A stretch of DNA of 64,000 nt from the NCBI GenBank assembly GCA_015068455.1, contig SVKO01000004.1, forward strand, positions 1-64,000. The letters run 5' to 3'. The notes below the pieces were generated by a model, which was not told where the DNA came from, did no database searches, and saw nothing but the letters and a program-made list of their open reading frames with translations. Below are positions 1 to 7,676 of the stretch, one piece after another (the stretch's first letter is position 1; the number at the start of each line of letters is the position of its first letter). The position numbers were made by a program, and so were the translations under genes. This DNA is from Oscillospiraceae bacterium (GTDB taxonomy: Bacteria; Bacillota; Clostridia; Oscillospirales; Oscillospiraceae).

Positions 1-77
1 GTGGTTATAACGGCCCTGACTCGAAATCAGGTGTACCCGCAAGGGTACCGTGGGTTCGAATCCCACCCTGTCCGCCA
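1..77 (+). tRNA. tRNA-Ser(CGA), 3' part (5' end outside window)
   Basis: Only the part from the D-arm onward is in the window. The anticodon loop reads CTCGAAA, giving anticodon CGA (serine, UCG codons). A long variable arm (GTACCC-GCAA-GGGTAC) is typical of tRNA-Ser. The T-arm (GTGGGTTCGAATCCCAC) and the acceptor 3' strand CCTGTCC are followed by GCCA, so CCA is encoded. The acceptor 5' strand (expected GGACAGG) lies upstream of base 1. Copies of the T-arm/acceptor 3' end recur in the adjacent repeat at 129-537. Confidence 0.95.
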
Positions 78-116
78 AAAGGAAAAGGACGCCCAAAGGG
101 CGTCCTTTTCCTTTTG
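77..116 (+). terminator. Rho-independent terminator of tRNA-Ser
   Basis: An 18-bp near-perfect stem (77-94 with 98-115) with an AAA loop lies directly after the CCA end. The 3' arm is rich in T, so it works as an intrinsic terminator for the tRNA transcript. Confidence 0.8.
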
Positions 117-128
117 GCATGGCATTCA

Positions 129-537
129 CAGGGTGGGATTCGAACAGGGCGGCGGCGAAGCCGCAGCCAACAGTCCGGTGGACTGTTGGCTAGCCCGCGG
201 GAGAATCCTTTTTTCCGGTTTGGGAAGGCTCCCGAGGACCGAAATTCGAACAGGGCGGCGGCGAAGCCGCAGCCAACAGTCCGGTGGACTGTTGGCTAGC
301 CCGCGGGAGAATCCTTTTTCCGGTTTGGGAAGGCTCCCGAGGGCCGAAATTCGAACAGGCCGGCGGCGAAGCCGCAGCCAACAGTCCGGTGGACTGTTGG
401 CTAGCCCGCGGGAGAATCCTTTTTTCCGGTTTGGGAAGGCTCCCGAGGGCCGGAATTCGAACAGGGCGGCGGCGAAGCCGCAGCCAACAGTCCGGTGGAC
501 TGTTGGCTAGCCCGCGGGAGAATCCCACCCTGTCCAT
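129..537. repeat. Four tandem ~106-bp palindromic units bounded by tRNA-Ser 3'-end copies
   Basis: Four units start at about 139, 245, 350 and 456 (period 105-106 bp). Each holds GCGGC-GAA-GCCGC, a 12-bp stem AGCCAACAGTCC/GGACTGTTGGCT with a GGT loop, and CCCGCGGG. The left edge (129-145) is the exact reverse complement of 17 bases of the tRNA-Ser T-arm/acceptor. The right edge (522-537, GAATCCCACCCTGTCC) is a direct 16-base copy of tRNA positions 58-73. The whole array is therefore bounded by inverted copies of a tRNA end. Apparent ORFs here read R/S/P-rich frames through the repeat and have no other support, so I do not call a gene. Confidence 0.85.
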
Positions 538-556
538 CAAAAAAGAGAAGTCCTGA

Positions 557-585
557 TTGACCGTGCCGCCGCGATCTGTTACAAT
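557..585 (+). promoter_or_regulatory. Sigma-A type promoter for the 613-1086 gene
   Basis: TTGACC (557-562), a 17-base spacer and TACAAT (580-585), about 20 bases before the ribosome site of the next gene. Confidence 0.7.
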
Positions 586-612
586 TAAAACATGAGCAGG
601 GGAGGGATGAAC

Positions 613-1086
613 ATGAATATCTGGGACAAAGCGCAATCTGTTCAGCTCCGGGTTTCAGAGACGATTGAATCCGGTTTCGATATTGGATTTGATCCCAAAA
701 TCCCGCCGGAAACACAGCGGGAAATGCGCTCTTTTGTTCAGTGGGTCGAGGAAAGGTATCATTTGCCGATCACCCTGTGGGTGGACTTTGAATACAGGCA
801 CTATCTTGTCAGCCGGGAAGGGAAACGGGTAGGTTACCTTTTTTACTGGGCAGATTTTTCGGATTATCCTGTTTTCGATAATCCGGAGGATATTCCCGTC
901 ATTCGCCTGCCGGTGCGGACAGAGCACAGCACGATCGAGGAGATCCTGGCTTCTTTTATAGAAGCCATTTCGGATTATTTCATGTGGATTTGCAACGAAA
1001 TGCACGAGGGATACACTGCGGATGAAAACGACGTCGAAGAAATATTACAGGCATATCTGCGTTCACGTGCTGCAGAATTGAAATGA
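613..1086 (+). CDS. Hypothetical protein, 157 aa, family not recognised
   Basis: The start is set at ATG 613 because GGGGAGGG ends at about 606; the upstream in-frame ATGs at 592 and 607 precede or touch that ribosome site. The product is soluble and acidic, with no signal peptide or membrane segment. Visible features are FDPKIP near residue 25, a tyrosine/aromatic-rich centre (FEYRHYLV, YLFYWADF) and an acidic C-terminus ending in RSRAAELK. Its own promoter (557-585) and position between two tRNA genes make it a single-gene unit. I do not recognise the family and assign no function. That it is a real gene is supported by promoter, ribosome site and non-repetitive protein-like composition. 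Confidence 0.6.
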   Translation: MNIWDKAQSVQLRVSETIESGFDIGFDPKIPPETQREMRSFVQWVEERYHLPITLWVDFEYRHYLVSREGKRVGYLFYWADFSDYPVFDNPEDIPVIRLPVRTEHSTIEEILASFIEAISDYFMWICNEMHEGYTADENDVEEILQAYLRSRAAELK

Positions 1087-1138
1087 AATACATTCGCTCG
1101 CACAAAAAAGAGAAATACAAATACCCGCGTTCCGGGGA

Positions 1139-1167
1139 TTGACGAAACGCCGCAAATATGATACACT
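1139..1167 (+). promoter_or_regulatory. Promoter of tRNA-Thr
   Basis: TTGACG (1139-1144), a 17-base spacer and TACACT (1162-1167). The expected start is about 1174, 16 bases before the mature tRNA. Confidence 0.75.
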
Positions 1168-1189
1168 AATTTGCGCAAAAATGAAATAT

Positions 1190-1265
1190 GCTGATGTGGC
1201 TCAGTCGGTAGAGCAGCTGATTCGTAATCAGCAGGTCGCCGGTTCAAGTCCGGCCATCAGCTCCA
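1190..1265 (+). tRNA. tRNA-Thr(CGU)
   Basis: A full 76-base cloverleaf. The acceptor GCTGATG pairs with CATCAGC and is followed by TCCA (discriminator T plus CCA). The anticodon stem CTGAT/ATCAG encloses TCGTA, giving anticodon CGT, which reads ACG threonine codons. The T-arm is GCCGG-TTCAAGT-CCGGC. Confidence 0.97.
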
Positions 1266-1326
1266 TGTCGAGTGTTCAAAAAGGCTTTTATATAAGGCTT
1301 TTGCATCATGAACACTCGACATTTTT
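1266..1326 (+). terminator. Terminator of tRNA-Thr
   Basis: A 13-bp stem TGTCGAGTGTTCA (1266-1278) pairs with TGAACACTCGACA (1309-1321), followed by TTTTT. The loop itself contains a smaller AAAAGGC/GCTTTT hairpin. Confidence 0.75.
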
Positions 1327-1446
1327 ATGATAATTATCTGCGCGCTCTGCGCGCAGGCGCTTGCGGTCATTTCCGCCGTATCGAAGAGGGAGGATACAGG
1401 CCCTGCCCCTTTGACGGGGATGATCGATACAGAAAGAGGTGTCAAA

Positions 1447-3195
1447 ATGGGAATCACGGAAATCATAGCCCTGTTCAGCGGAATTGCGCTGTTCCTGTTC
1501 GGTATGTCGCTGATGGGCGACGGACTCAAAAAAGTTGCCGGAAGCCGGCTGGAGCTGATCCTGTACCGCCTGTCCAATACGCCCCTGAAGGGCGTGCTGC
1601 TCGGTACCGGCGTCACCGCCGTGATCCAGTCCTCCAGCGCGACCTCGATCATGGTGGTCGGCTTTGTGAACGCGGGCATGATGAAGCTGCGGCAGGCCAT
1701 CGGCATCATCCTCGGCGCCATCCTGGGCACCAGCGTCACCGGCTGGGTCATCAGCCTGAGCTATCTCGGCACAGGCTCCGGCATCGGCAAGCTGCTCTCC
1801 ACCGCGACCCTGACCGGCATTGCCGCTGTGGCCGGCATCCTTCTGCGGATGTTCTCCAAAAAGACGGCCAGAAAGCGCGTCGGAGATATTCTGCTGGGCT
1901 TTGCGGTGCTGATGTTCGGCATGAGCACCATGAGCGGCGCGGTTTCCGGCCTGGGAAAGCAGGAATGGTTCGTCGGCACATTGCAGAAGCTCTCCAATCC
2001 GCTGCTCGGCATCCTGGTGGGCGCGGCCTTCACGGCGCTGCTGCAGTCGGCGTCCGCGGCGGTCGGCATCGTGCAGGCGCTGTCCGTCACCGGAGCGATG
2101 CGCTTCGAGGCGGCGCTGCCGCTGCTGATGGGCATCGCCATCGGCGCTGCCTTCCCGGTGCTGCTTTCGGCGCTCGGCGCCAAGACCGACGGCAAGCGCA
2201 CGGCGCTGGTCTATCTGGTTTCGGAGGTCGTGGGCGTCGTGATCTGCGCCGTGCTGTTCTATCTCGTCAACGCGATCATCCGTTTCCCCTTTATGCAGAG
2301 GATCATGAATCCCTTCTCCCTGGCGTTCGTGAATACCGTCCTGCGACTGGCGATGGTGCTGCTGCTCCTGCCGTTCACCAAGCTGCTGGAGACGATGGTC
2401 AAGGCGCTCGTGCGCGGCAAAGCGGACGAGGTGCAGCCGGCGCTGCGGCTGGAGGAGCGTTTCATCGCCCATCCGGCGATCGCCATCGAGCAGAGCCGAC
2501 TGACCATCAACGATATGGCGCAATGCGCCAAGGATGCGCTGGGCGAAGCCTTTGCTCTGCTCGTCCGCTATTCAGAAGCGAATTTTGCCAAGGTGGAGCA
2601 GCTGGAAGCCGACGGCGACCGCTACGAGGATGCGCTGGGCACCTACCTTGTAAAACTGACCGGACGGGAGCTCACCAAGCAGCAGAACGAGGATGTGTCG
2701 AAATATCTGCACACCATCACGGATTTTGAGCGCATCTCCGATCACGCGATGAACATTGCCGAGAGCGCGAAGGAGCTGAACGAAAAGCAGATCTCCTTCT
2801 CTGAGGAAGCGCAGAAGGAGTTGTCCGTTGTCTGCATGGCGGTCCGGGAGATCATGCGTCTGACGATGCAGGCGTTCGTCGAAAACGATCTGACCCTTGC
2901 CGTGCAGATCGAGCCCCTGGAGGAGCTGATCGACCAGCTCTGCGACAAGGTGAAGAGCCGCCACGTCGAACGGCTCCAGAAGGGCCAGTGCACGATCCAG
3001 CAGGGCTTCGTGCTCAACGATCTGCTCACATCCCTCGAGCGCGTGGGTGATCACTGCTCCAATGTGGCGGTGGCGATGATCGAGCTGGCGGACGACAGCT
3101 TTGCGACCCATGAATATCTGGATCAGCTCCTGGACAAGCAGTCGCCCGCATTCCTGGAAACGTTCGACGAATACCGCGAACGGTTTTCCCTGTAA
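1447..3195 (+). CDS. Na/Pi cotransporter family protein with C-terminal PhoU-like domain
   Basis: This 582-residue product has two parts. Residues ~1-340 are hydrophobic and contain two internally related Na/Pi-cotransporter halves. The QSSSA signature is clear in the first (VIQSSSATS, near residue 60) and appears as LLQSASAA in the second. Residues ~380-580 form helical PhoU-like repeats with conserved FERISDHAMN and LERVGDHCSN motifs. The family imports phosphate with sodium across the cytoplasmic membrane, and the PhoU part is thought to regulate it. ATG 1447 is chosen because AGAGGTG precedes it and the protein then begins with a membrane helix. It is monocistronic, and no phosphate-regulon box is visible. 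Confidence 0.9.
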   Translation: MGITEIIALFSGIALFLFGMSLMGDGLKKVAGSRLELILYRLSNTPLKGVLLGTGVTAVIQSSSATSIMVVGFVNAGMMKLRQAIGIILGAILGTSVTGWVISLSYLGTGSGIGKLLSTATLTGIAAVAGILLRMFSKKTARKRVGDILLGFAVLMFGMSTMSGAVSGLGKQEWFVGTLQKLSNPLLGILVGAAFTALLQSASAAVGIVQALSVTGAMRFEAALPLLMGIAIGAAFPVLLSALGAKTDGKRTALVYLVSEVVGVVICAVLFYLVNAIIRFPFMQRIMNPFSLAFVNTVLRLAMVLLLLPFTKLLETMVKALVRGKADEVQPALRLEERFIAHPAIAIEQSRLTINDMAQCAKDALGEAFALLVRYSEANFAKVEQLEADGDRYEDALGTYLVKLTGRELTKQQNEDVSKYLHTITDFERISDHAMNIAESAKELNEKQISFSEEAQKELSVVCMAVREIMRLTMQAFVENDLTLAVQIEPLEELIDQLCDKVKSRHVERLQKGQCTIQQGFVLNDLLTSLERVGDHCSNVAVAMIELADDSFATHEYLDQLLDKQSPAFLETFDEYRERFSL

Positions 3196-3300
3196 ATCGG
3201 TTTGCGCCGGATTTTGAACGGTTTCCATAATAGCGGTCTGGTATTATTTCGGGCATTTTGGTTATTCACATTGTCCACAAGGTTTTCCACAGATCAGGCG

Positions 3301-3330
3301 AAAAGCCCCCGGATAAACGGGGGCTTTTTC
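3301..3330 (+). terminator. Terminator after the Na/Pi cotransporter
   Basis: AAAAGCCCCCG/CGGGGGCTTTT with a GATAAA loop, followed by T residues. It lies about 105 bases past the stop codon. Confidence 0.8.
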
Positions 3331-3425
3331 CACGCCATGGGGGAGTAATCCACAGAAATGTGTGAAAAAAACGCGCGGAAAACAGTTTACATAACAATTA
3401 TTTTCGGGGAAATTGACAAAAGAAA

Positions 3426-3459
3426 TCGAAGGCCGGGGCGGGATGCCCTGGGCCTTCGA
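3426..3459 (-). terminator. Terminator of ribU
   Basis: A stem TCGAAGGCC/GGCCTTCGA with an inner GGGC/GCCC pairing lies 20 bases past the ribU stop. On the minus strand it is followed by ATTTCTTTT. Confidence 0.65.
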
Positions 3460-3479
3460 ATGTGCGGAAAAAATGGGAT

Positions 3480-4178
3480 TTAACGGAAAATTGCCCTGGA
3501 AACACGCTTGTAAAGGGCGAAGGTCAGCAGACTCACGACGGCGCCTTTGAGCAGATTCAGGGGGACCACGGCGAACAGCACCAGCGTACCGACGCTCCTG
3601 ATCGAGGAGTTGACGGCGCTGCCCATGCCGATGATGGCCTCCATGGGCATTCCGAAGAGCTGGGAGAACTTGGGCAGCAGATAAAAGGCGTTGAAGGCGG
3701 AGCCGAAGACGGTCATGCACAGCGTGCCGGCGATCAGGGCGATCACGGCGCCTTTCTTGGTCTTCTTCACATGATAAATGATGGAGGCGGGCAGGACCAG
3801 AGCGCAGCCCACGGCAAAGTTGGCGAAGTCGCCCACGAAGGCGGTGCTGGTGCCCTTGAGCAGGAGCTTGATCACGACCTTGATGAATTCGCTGATCACG
3901 CCCGCCACGGGGCCGAGGCAGAAGCCGCAGAACAGCACCGGCAGCTCGCTCAGGTCGATCTTATAGAAGCTGGGAGCGAAGAAAACGGGGATCTCCAGCA
4001 GCATGAGGATGCCCGCCAGGGCGGAGCACATGGCGCACACGGCGATGTACTTGGCGTTTCTGGGGCGCATGAAGTTTTTGCAGATGGTTTTCTCCGCCAG
4101 CCTGGCCAGGATGGCAAGTCCGGCAAAAATGGCGGCGACGGTCAGTACGAAGGACAGGTTTTCTTTCAGGATTTGCAT
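3480..4178 (-). CDS. ribU: Riboflavin ECF transporter substrate-binding (S) component RibU
   Basis: A 232-residue membrane protein with about six hydrophobic segments. It contains the features of vitamin ECF S-components: a basic patch before the second helix (RNAKYIAVCAMC), followed by LEIPVFFAPSFYKIDLSELPVL and GDFANF. It captures riboflavin and works with the shared energising module (EcfA/A'/T), which is not encoded nearby. Substrate assignment rests on the complete FMN riboswitch with a terminator in its leader (4190-4350) as well as on the RibU-like motif LYKxDxSE(L/I)P seen here as FYKIDLSELP. It is a monocistronic minus-strand gene; GAGGTGAAACC before the ATG is the ribosome site. Confidence 0.9.
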   Translation of the reverse strand: MQILKENLSFVLTVAAIFAGLAILARLAEKTICKNFMRPRNAKYIAVCAMCSALAGILMLLEIPVFFAPSFYKIDLSELPVLFCGFCLGPVAGVISEFIKVVIKLLLKGTSTAFVGDFANFAVGCALVLPASIIYHVKKTKKGAVIALIAGTLCMTVFGSAFNAFYLLPKFSQLFGMPMEAIIGMGSAVNSSIRSVGTLVLFAVVPLNLLKGAVVSLLTFALYKRVSRAIFR

Positions 4179-4189
4179 GGTTTCACCTC

Positions 4190-4222
4190 AAAAAAAGTGC
4201 GCCTGAGGGCATTCAGGCGCAC
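4190..4222 (-). terminator. Riboswitch expression-platform terminator
   Basis: On the minus strand a 10-bp stem GTGCGCCTGA/TCAGGCGCAC (4197-4222) is followed by a run of seven T residues, directly before the ribU ribosome site. FMN binding would favour this terminator and switch ribU off. Confidence 0.85.
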
Positions 4223-4238
4223 GTGCAGAAAAAAGTCA

Positions 4239-4350
4239 TATCTTCTTCCATCCAGACTGTACTGTCGGTACCGGAATCACACCGGTTCATGCGCCGAAGC
4301 GCTCGCGGACTTTACCGCCGGTCGGGAATTTCACCCTGCCCTGAAGATCA
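4239..4350 (-). promoter_or_regulatory. FMN riboswitch (RFN element) controlling ribU
   Basis: On the minus strand the closing stem ATCTTC/GAAGAT (4343-4348 with 4240-4245) encloses the conserved RFN blocks: AGGGCAGGGTGAAATTCCC, GACCGGCGGT, AGTCCGCGAGC, GGTGTGATTCCGGTACCGAC and AGTCTGGATG. These are the near-invariant parts of the FMN aptamer. Together with the downstream terminator it forms a transcription-attenuating switch. Confidence 0.95.
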
Positions 4351-4366
4351 ATATGCGATTACCGAT

Positions 4367-4395
4367 AGTATAGTACCTGGCGCGGGCCGTGTCAA
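4367..4395 (-). promoter_or_regulatory. Promoter of the ribU riboswitch transcript
   Basis: Minus strand TTGACA (4395-4390), a 17-base spacer and TATACT (4372-4367). The start is expected at about 4360, just upstream of the aptamer. Confidence 0.8.
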
Positions 4396-4438
4396 CTCTT
4401 TTCTTTTGCGCGGTTTTACGCTATAATCATTTTAGGCG

Positions 4439-4876
4439 TTAGGCGCTTTGCGCAAAGCCGTGCATCCGGCCGCCGGGGGCGCTGTCGGCCACGTCGCCGC
4501 CCACGATCTCGCCCCGGTATTCCAGCACCGTGGCGTACCATTCGCCCTCGCCGGCCCCGGAGAGCTTATAGACATAGCGGGTGACGCTGCGTCCGGCGAG
4601 TGCGCTCAGATCGTAGCCCTGGCTTTTCTGCAGCGCATTGTAGCGGTCAAAGACCTCCGACGGCTCCGTCGGGATCTGCACCTGCCCCACCTGCACGGGC
4701 GCGTCCTCGATGCTGTAGCCGAAGGAGGACAGGAACGCCGCATGCGAGTTCGCCGGGACGTCATCCGGCGCCGGCCTTGCGTTTTTCAGACAGAACACCA
4801 GCACAACTGCCAGCACAACGGCAGCGGCGGCAATCAGAAGTTTCTTTTTTGACAGTTTTGCGGTCATCACAACCAT
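4439..4876 (-). CDS. Membrane-anchored DUF4830-like protein
   Basis: This 145-residue product starts at ATG 4876, preceded by GGGGGGAATCCTTT. Longer in-frame starts would run through the divergent promoter region and into the pseudouridine synthase gene. A lysine-rich N-terminus (KLSKKK) and one hydrophobic helix (residues ~11-30) anchor it; the rest is extracytoplasmic. The segment FLSSFGYSIEDAPVQVGQV followed by FDRYNALQKSQGYDLS resembles the Clostridia DUF4830 family, which has no known function; this assignment is from memory of the family pattern. It is transcribed divergently from the pseudouridine synthase. Confidence 0.65.
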   Translation of the reverse strand: MVVMTAKLSKKKLLIAAAAVVLAVVLVFCLKNARPAPDDVPANSHAAFLSSFGYSIEDAPVQVGQVQIPTEPSEVFDRYNALQKSQGYDLSALAGRSVTRYVYKLSGAGEGEWYATVLEYRGEIVGGDVADSAPGGRMHGFAQSA

Positions 4877-4952
4877 AAAGGATTCCCCCCACGGAATGTT
4901 TTTCAGGTGGTACAGCCTATGAGCGGGGAAGGGAAGATAGAACGGAGGCCCT

Positions 4953-5681
4953 ATGATCCGGCTTGACAAGTTTTTATCCCAGGCTGGCGTCGCCAGCCGC
5001 CGCCAGCTGCGGGAGATCATCCGCGCCGGCGCGGTGCGCATCGACGGCGTGTGCGTCACAGACTATGCTTATAAATTCGATGAGACCGCCTGTACTGTCA
5101 CCGTGAACGGGGAGACGGTGCGCGAGGCCGGAACCCTTGTGGTGATGATGAACAAGCCCGCGGGCTACATCACCGCCACGGAGGATGCGCGCAAGGCCAC
5201 GGTCATGGAGCTGCTTCCGCCGGAGCTGCAGGGGCGCCAGCTCAAGCCCATCGGACGGCTCGACAAGGAGACGGAGGGCCTTCTGCTGTTTACCAACGAC
5301 GGCGACCTGCTGCACCGGATCGTCTCGCCCCGCCATGCGGTGGAGAAGGAATATTATGCCGAGCACGAGGGCGTCGTGACGGCGGAGGATATCGCCCAGT
5401 TTGCCGGGGGCATGCTTTTGCGCGACGGCACGCGCTGCCGCCCGGCGAAGCTCGAGAGCATCGGCCTCGGGAAGAGCCTTATCACCGTCAGCGAGGGGCG
5501 CTATCATCAGGTGCGCCGCATGATGTCGGCCCGCGGCATGTTCGTGACCTATCTGCGCCGGGTGCGGGAGGGGCCGCTCCGGCTGGGAGAGCTCGGACTC
5601 GGCCAGGTGCGCGTTTTGAGCCCGGAAGAGGTGTGTTTATTGGCTGACCGTCAAAATAACGAAAAAAACTGCATGGAATAA
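4953..5681 (+). CDS. 16S/23S rRNA pseudouridine synthase, RsuA/RluB family
   Basis: The 242-residue product has an N-terminal S4 RNA-binding domain (residues 1-60, beginning MIRLDKFLSQAGVASRR) and an RsuA/RluB/E/F catalytic domain. The catalytic motif is GRLDKETEGLLLFTNDG near residues 106-122, with the aspartate of RLD as the nucleophile that converts uridine to pseudouridine in rRNA. A second family motif is EGRYHQVRRMM near residue 180. Whether the target is 16S or 23S RNA cannot be told from sequence alone. GGAGGCCCT before ATG 4953 is the ribosome site. Length is normal for the family. Confidence 0.92.
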   Translation: MIRLDKFLSQAGVASRRQLREIIRAGAVRIDGVCVTDYAYKFDETACTVTVNGETVREAGTLVVMMNKPAGYITATEDARKATVMELLPPELQGRQLKPIGRLDKETEGLLLFTNDGDLLHRIVSPRHAVEKEYYAEHEGVVTAEDIAQFAGGMLLRDGTRCRPAKLESIGLGKSLITVSEGRYHQVRRMMSARGMFVTYLRRVREGPLRLGELGLGQVRVLSPEEVCLLADRQNNEKNCME

Positions 5682-5791
5682 TTTCGCAATTTGCCCTCTC
5701 GCATGTGGCGCGTTTCATTCATTATGACGAGATTGTGGGAGTTTTCCACAAATTCAACATTCACTTTTGAAAGAAAATGTCAAAAAAGGAC

Positions 5792-5820
5792 TTGCAAAAA
5801 CGGACAAAAGATAGTATGAT
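5792..5820 (+). promoter_or_regulatory. Promoter for the regulator-ftsEX block
   Basis: TTGCAA (5792-5797), a 17-base spacer and TATGAT (5815-5820), about 55 bases before the start codon at 5876. Confidence 0.7.
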
Positions 5821-5875
5821 AAGAATAACCTTTTGTTAAAAATGCAAAAAAGCGATCACAGAGGAGGCAACGTCC

Positions 5876-6970
5876 ATGTCCAGCCGCATGTTCCAGAATG
5901 TCATTCTTCAGATGAAAGAAGCAACCGATCGCAGGATCGGTGTGATCGATGCCGACGGCAGCGTCGTGTCCTGTACCGACTCCAGCGTCGTTGGTGAAAA
6001 ATGGGCAGAGTGCATCATCCGCCTGAGCGGCGCCGACGAGGCCGTCGTCCATTTCGGCGGCATGACGCTGCGTCCGCTCACCGGAGACGGCGCCCATTTT
6101 GAATTTGCCGTATTCGTCGACGGCGAGGACGCCCAGGCCCGCACCCTGTGCACCATGGCCGCCGTCGCCCTCAACAGCGCCCGCACCTATTATGAAGAAA
6201 AGCACGATAAGGGTACGTTCGTCAAGAACATCATTATGGACAACATCCTTCCCGGCGATATCTATATCCGCGCCAAGGAGCTGCATTTCCCCTCGGAGCT
6301 GCAGCGTGCGGTATTCCTCGTGCGCCAGATCGGCCGTGCCGATGTGGCGGCGGTGGATGTTCTGCAGAGCCTGTTCCCGGATCGCCAGCAGGATTTCGTC
6401 CTGTCCATCAATGAGACCGATATCGCCGTGGTCAAGCAGATCACCCCGGAGACCGACAGCGCCGAGCTTCTGCGCATCGCCCAGTCCATGGAGGACGCCA
6501 TGCGCAGCGAGCTGTTCACCAAGACCACCATCGGCATCGGCACCGTTTCGGGCCATCTGCGCGAGCTGGCCGACTCCTATAAGGAGGCCCAGGTCGCCAT
6601 CGAGGTCGGCAAGGTCTTCGACACCGAGAAGAACATCATCAACTATGAAAATCTCGGCATCGGCCGCCTGATCTATCAGCTGCCCACGACCCTGTGCGAG
6701 ATCTTCCTGTCCGAGGTCTTCAAGAAGAATTCCATCGATACCCTCGACCAGGAGACCCTGTTCACCATCAACAAGTTCTTTGAAAACAACCTCAACGTTT
6801 CCGAGACCTCCAGAAAGCTGTTCGTACATAGAAACACGCTGGTCTACCGTCTCGAGAAAATCAAAAAGCTGACCGGCCTGGATCTGCGGGAATTCGACCA
6901 TGCCATCATCTTCAAGGTGGCGCTGATGGTCAAGAAGTACCTCAATTCCCGGGAAAACAGGATGCTGTGA
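5876..6970 (+). CDS. CdaR/PucR-type transcriptional regulator
   Basis: This 364-residue protein begins with a sugar-diacid-recognition-like sensor (residues ~1-110, including DADGSVVSC). A central GGDEF-derived CdaR-like region follows (ending KTTIGIGTVSG). The PucR C-terminal helix-turn-helix lies at about residues 305-345 (NLNVSETSRKLFVHRNTLVYR). Members of this family activate carbon- or purine-use genes, but the ligand here is unknown and no diacid pathway gene is nearby. The ribosome site AGGAGG precedes ATG 5876. The gene ends 16 bases before ftsE, so the two are probably cotranscribed; a regulator in front of ftsEX is an unusual neighbour. Confidence 0.85.
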   Translation: MSSRMFQNVILQMKEATDRRIGVIDADGSVVSCTDSSVVGEKWAECIIRLSGADEAVVHFGGMTLRPLTGDGAHFEFAVFVDGEDAQARTLCTMAAVALNSARTYYEEKHDKGTFVKNIIMDNILPGDIYIRAKELHFPSELQRAVFLVRQIGRADVAAVDVLQSLFPDRQQDFVLSINETDIAVVKQITPETDSAELLRIAQSMEDAMRSELFTKTTIGIGTVSGHLRELADSYKEAQVAIEVGKVFDTEKNIINYENLGIGRLIYQLPTTLCEIFLSEVFKKNSIDTLDQETLFTINKFFENNLNVSETSRKLFVHRNTLVYRLEKIKKLTGLDLREFDHAIIFKVALMVKKYLNSRENRML

Positions 6971-6986
6971 TCAGCAGGAGCAAACT

Positions 6987-7676
6987 ATGATCGAATTTAA
7001 AAATGTCACGATGGTCTACGAGATCGGCACCAAAGCCCTCCAGGACGTCAGCCTGAAGATCAACGATGGAGAGTTCGTCTTTCTCGTAGGCCCGTCGGGC
7101 AGCGGCAAATCCACCATCGTCAAGCTTTTGACGGCGGAGCTGCATCCCACCAAGGGATCGGTCCACGTCAACGGCTTCGATTTAGAGCGCATCAAGAAAA
7201 AGCAGATCCCTTATATGCGCCGGACCGTGGGCGTCATCTTCCAGGATTTCCGCCTGGTCCGCCAGAAAACAGTCTATGAAAACGTCGCTTTTGCCATGCG
7301 CGTGATCGGCGCATCAGAGCGCGAGATCCGCAGCCGCGTGCCTTACGTGCTGCAGCTTGTCGGCCTGGAGGAAAAGGGCAAGCATCTGCCCGATGAGCTC
7401 TCCGGCGGCGAGCAGCAGCGCGTTGCCATTGCACGCGCTTTGGTCAACAATCCCTCGATGATCATCGCCGACGAGCCCACCGGCAACCTCGACCCGGTGA
7501 AATCCCTGGAGATCATGCTCCTGCTGGAGCAGATCAACGCCCTGGGCACCACGGTGATGATCGTGACCCACGAGGCCGAGATGGTCAACCGCTTCCACCG
7601 CAGGGTGATTGCGATCGACGCAGGTCATGTGGTCAGCGACGGAATGGATGGGTACTATATCAATGAAGAAGAATAA
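6987..7676 (+). CDS. ftsE: Cell division ATP-binding protein FtsE
   Basis: A 229-residue ABC ATPase with all expected motifs: Walker A GPSGSGKST (residues ~34-42), Q-loop FQDFRL, signature LSGGEQQRVAIARA and Walker B MIIADEPTGNLDP, followed by the switch histidine in VTHEAE. FtsE drives the membrane partner FtsX, which in Firmicutes controls cell-wall hydrolases during elongation or division. The gene overlaps ftsX by 14 bases, implying translational coupling, and the next two genes encode wall hydrolase-type proteins. Confidence 0.97.
   Translation: MIEFKNVTMVYEIGTKALQDVSLKINDGEFVFLVGPSGSGKSTIVKLLTAELHPTKGSVHVNGFDLERIKKKQIPYMRRTVGVIFQDFRLVRQKTVYENVAFAMRVIGASEREIRSRVPYVLQLVGLEEKGKHLPDELSGGEQQRVAIARALVNNPSMIIADEPTGNLDPVKSLEIMLLLEQINALGTTVMIVTHEAEMVNRFHRRVIAIDAGHVVSDGMDGYYINEEE

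Noticed and set aside
114-636. Overlapping ORFs through the tRNA-adjacent repeat (R/S/P-rich proteins of 61-169 residues)
   Set aside because: They are direct translations of the palindromic repeat units on both strands, without ribosome sites.
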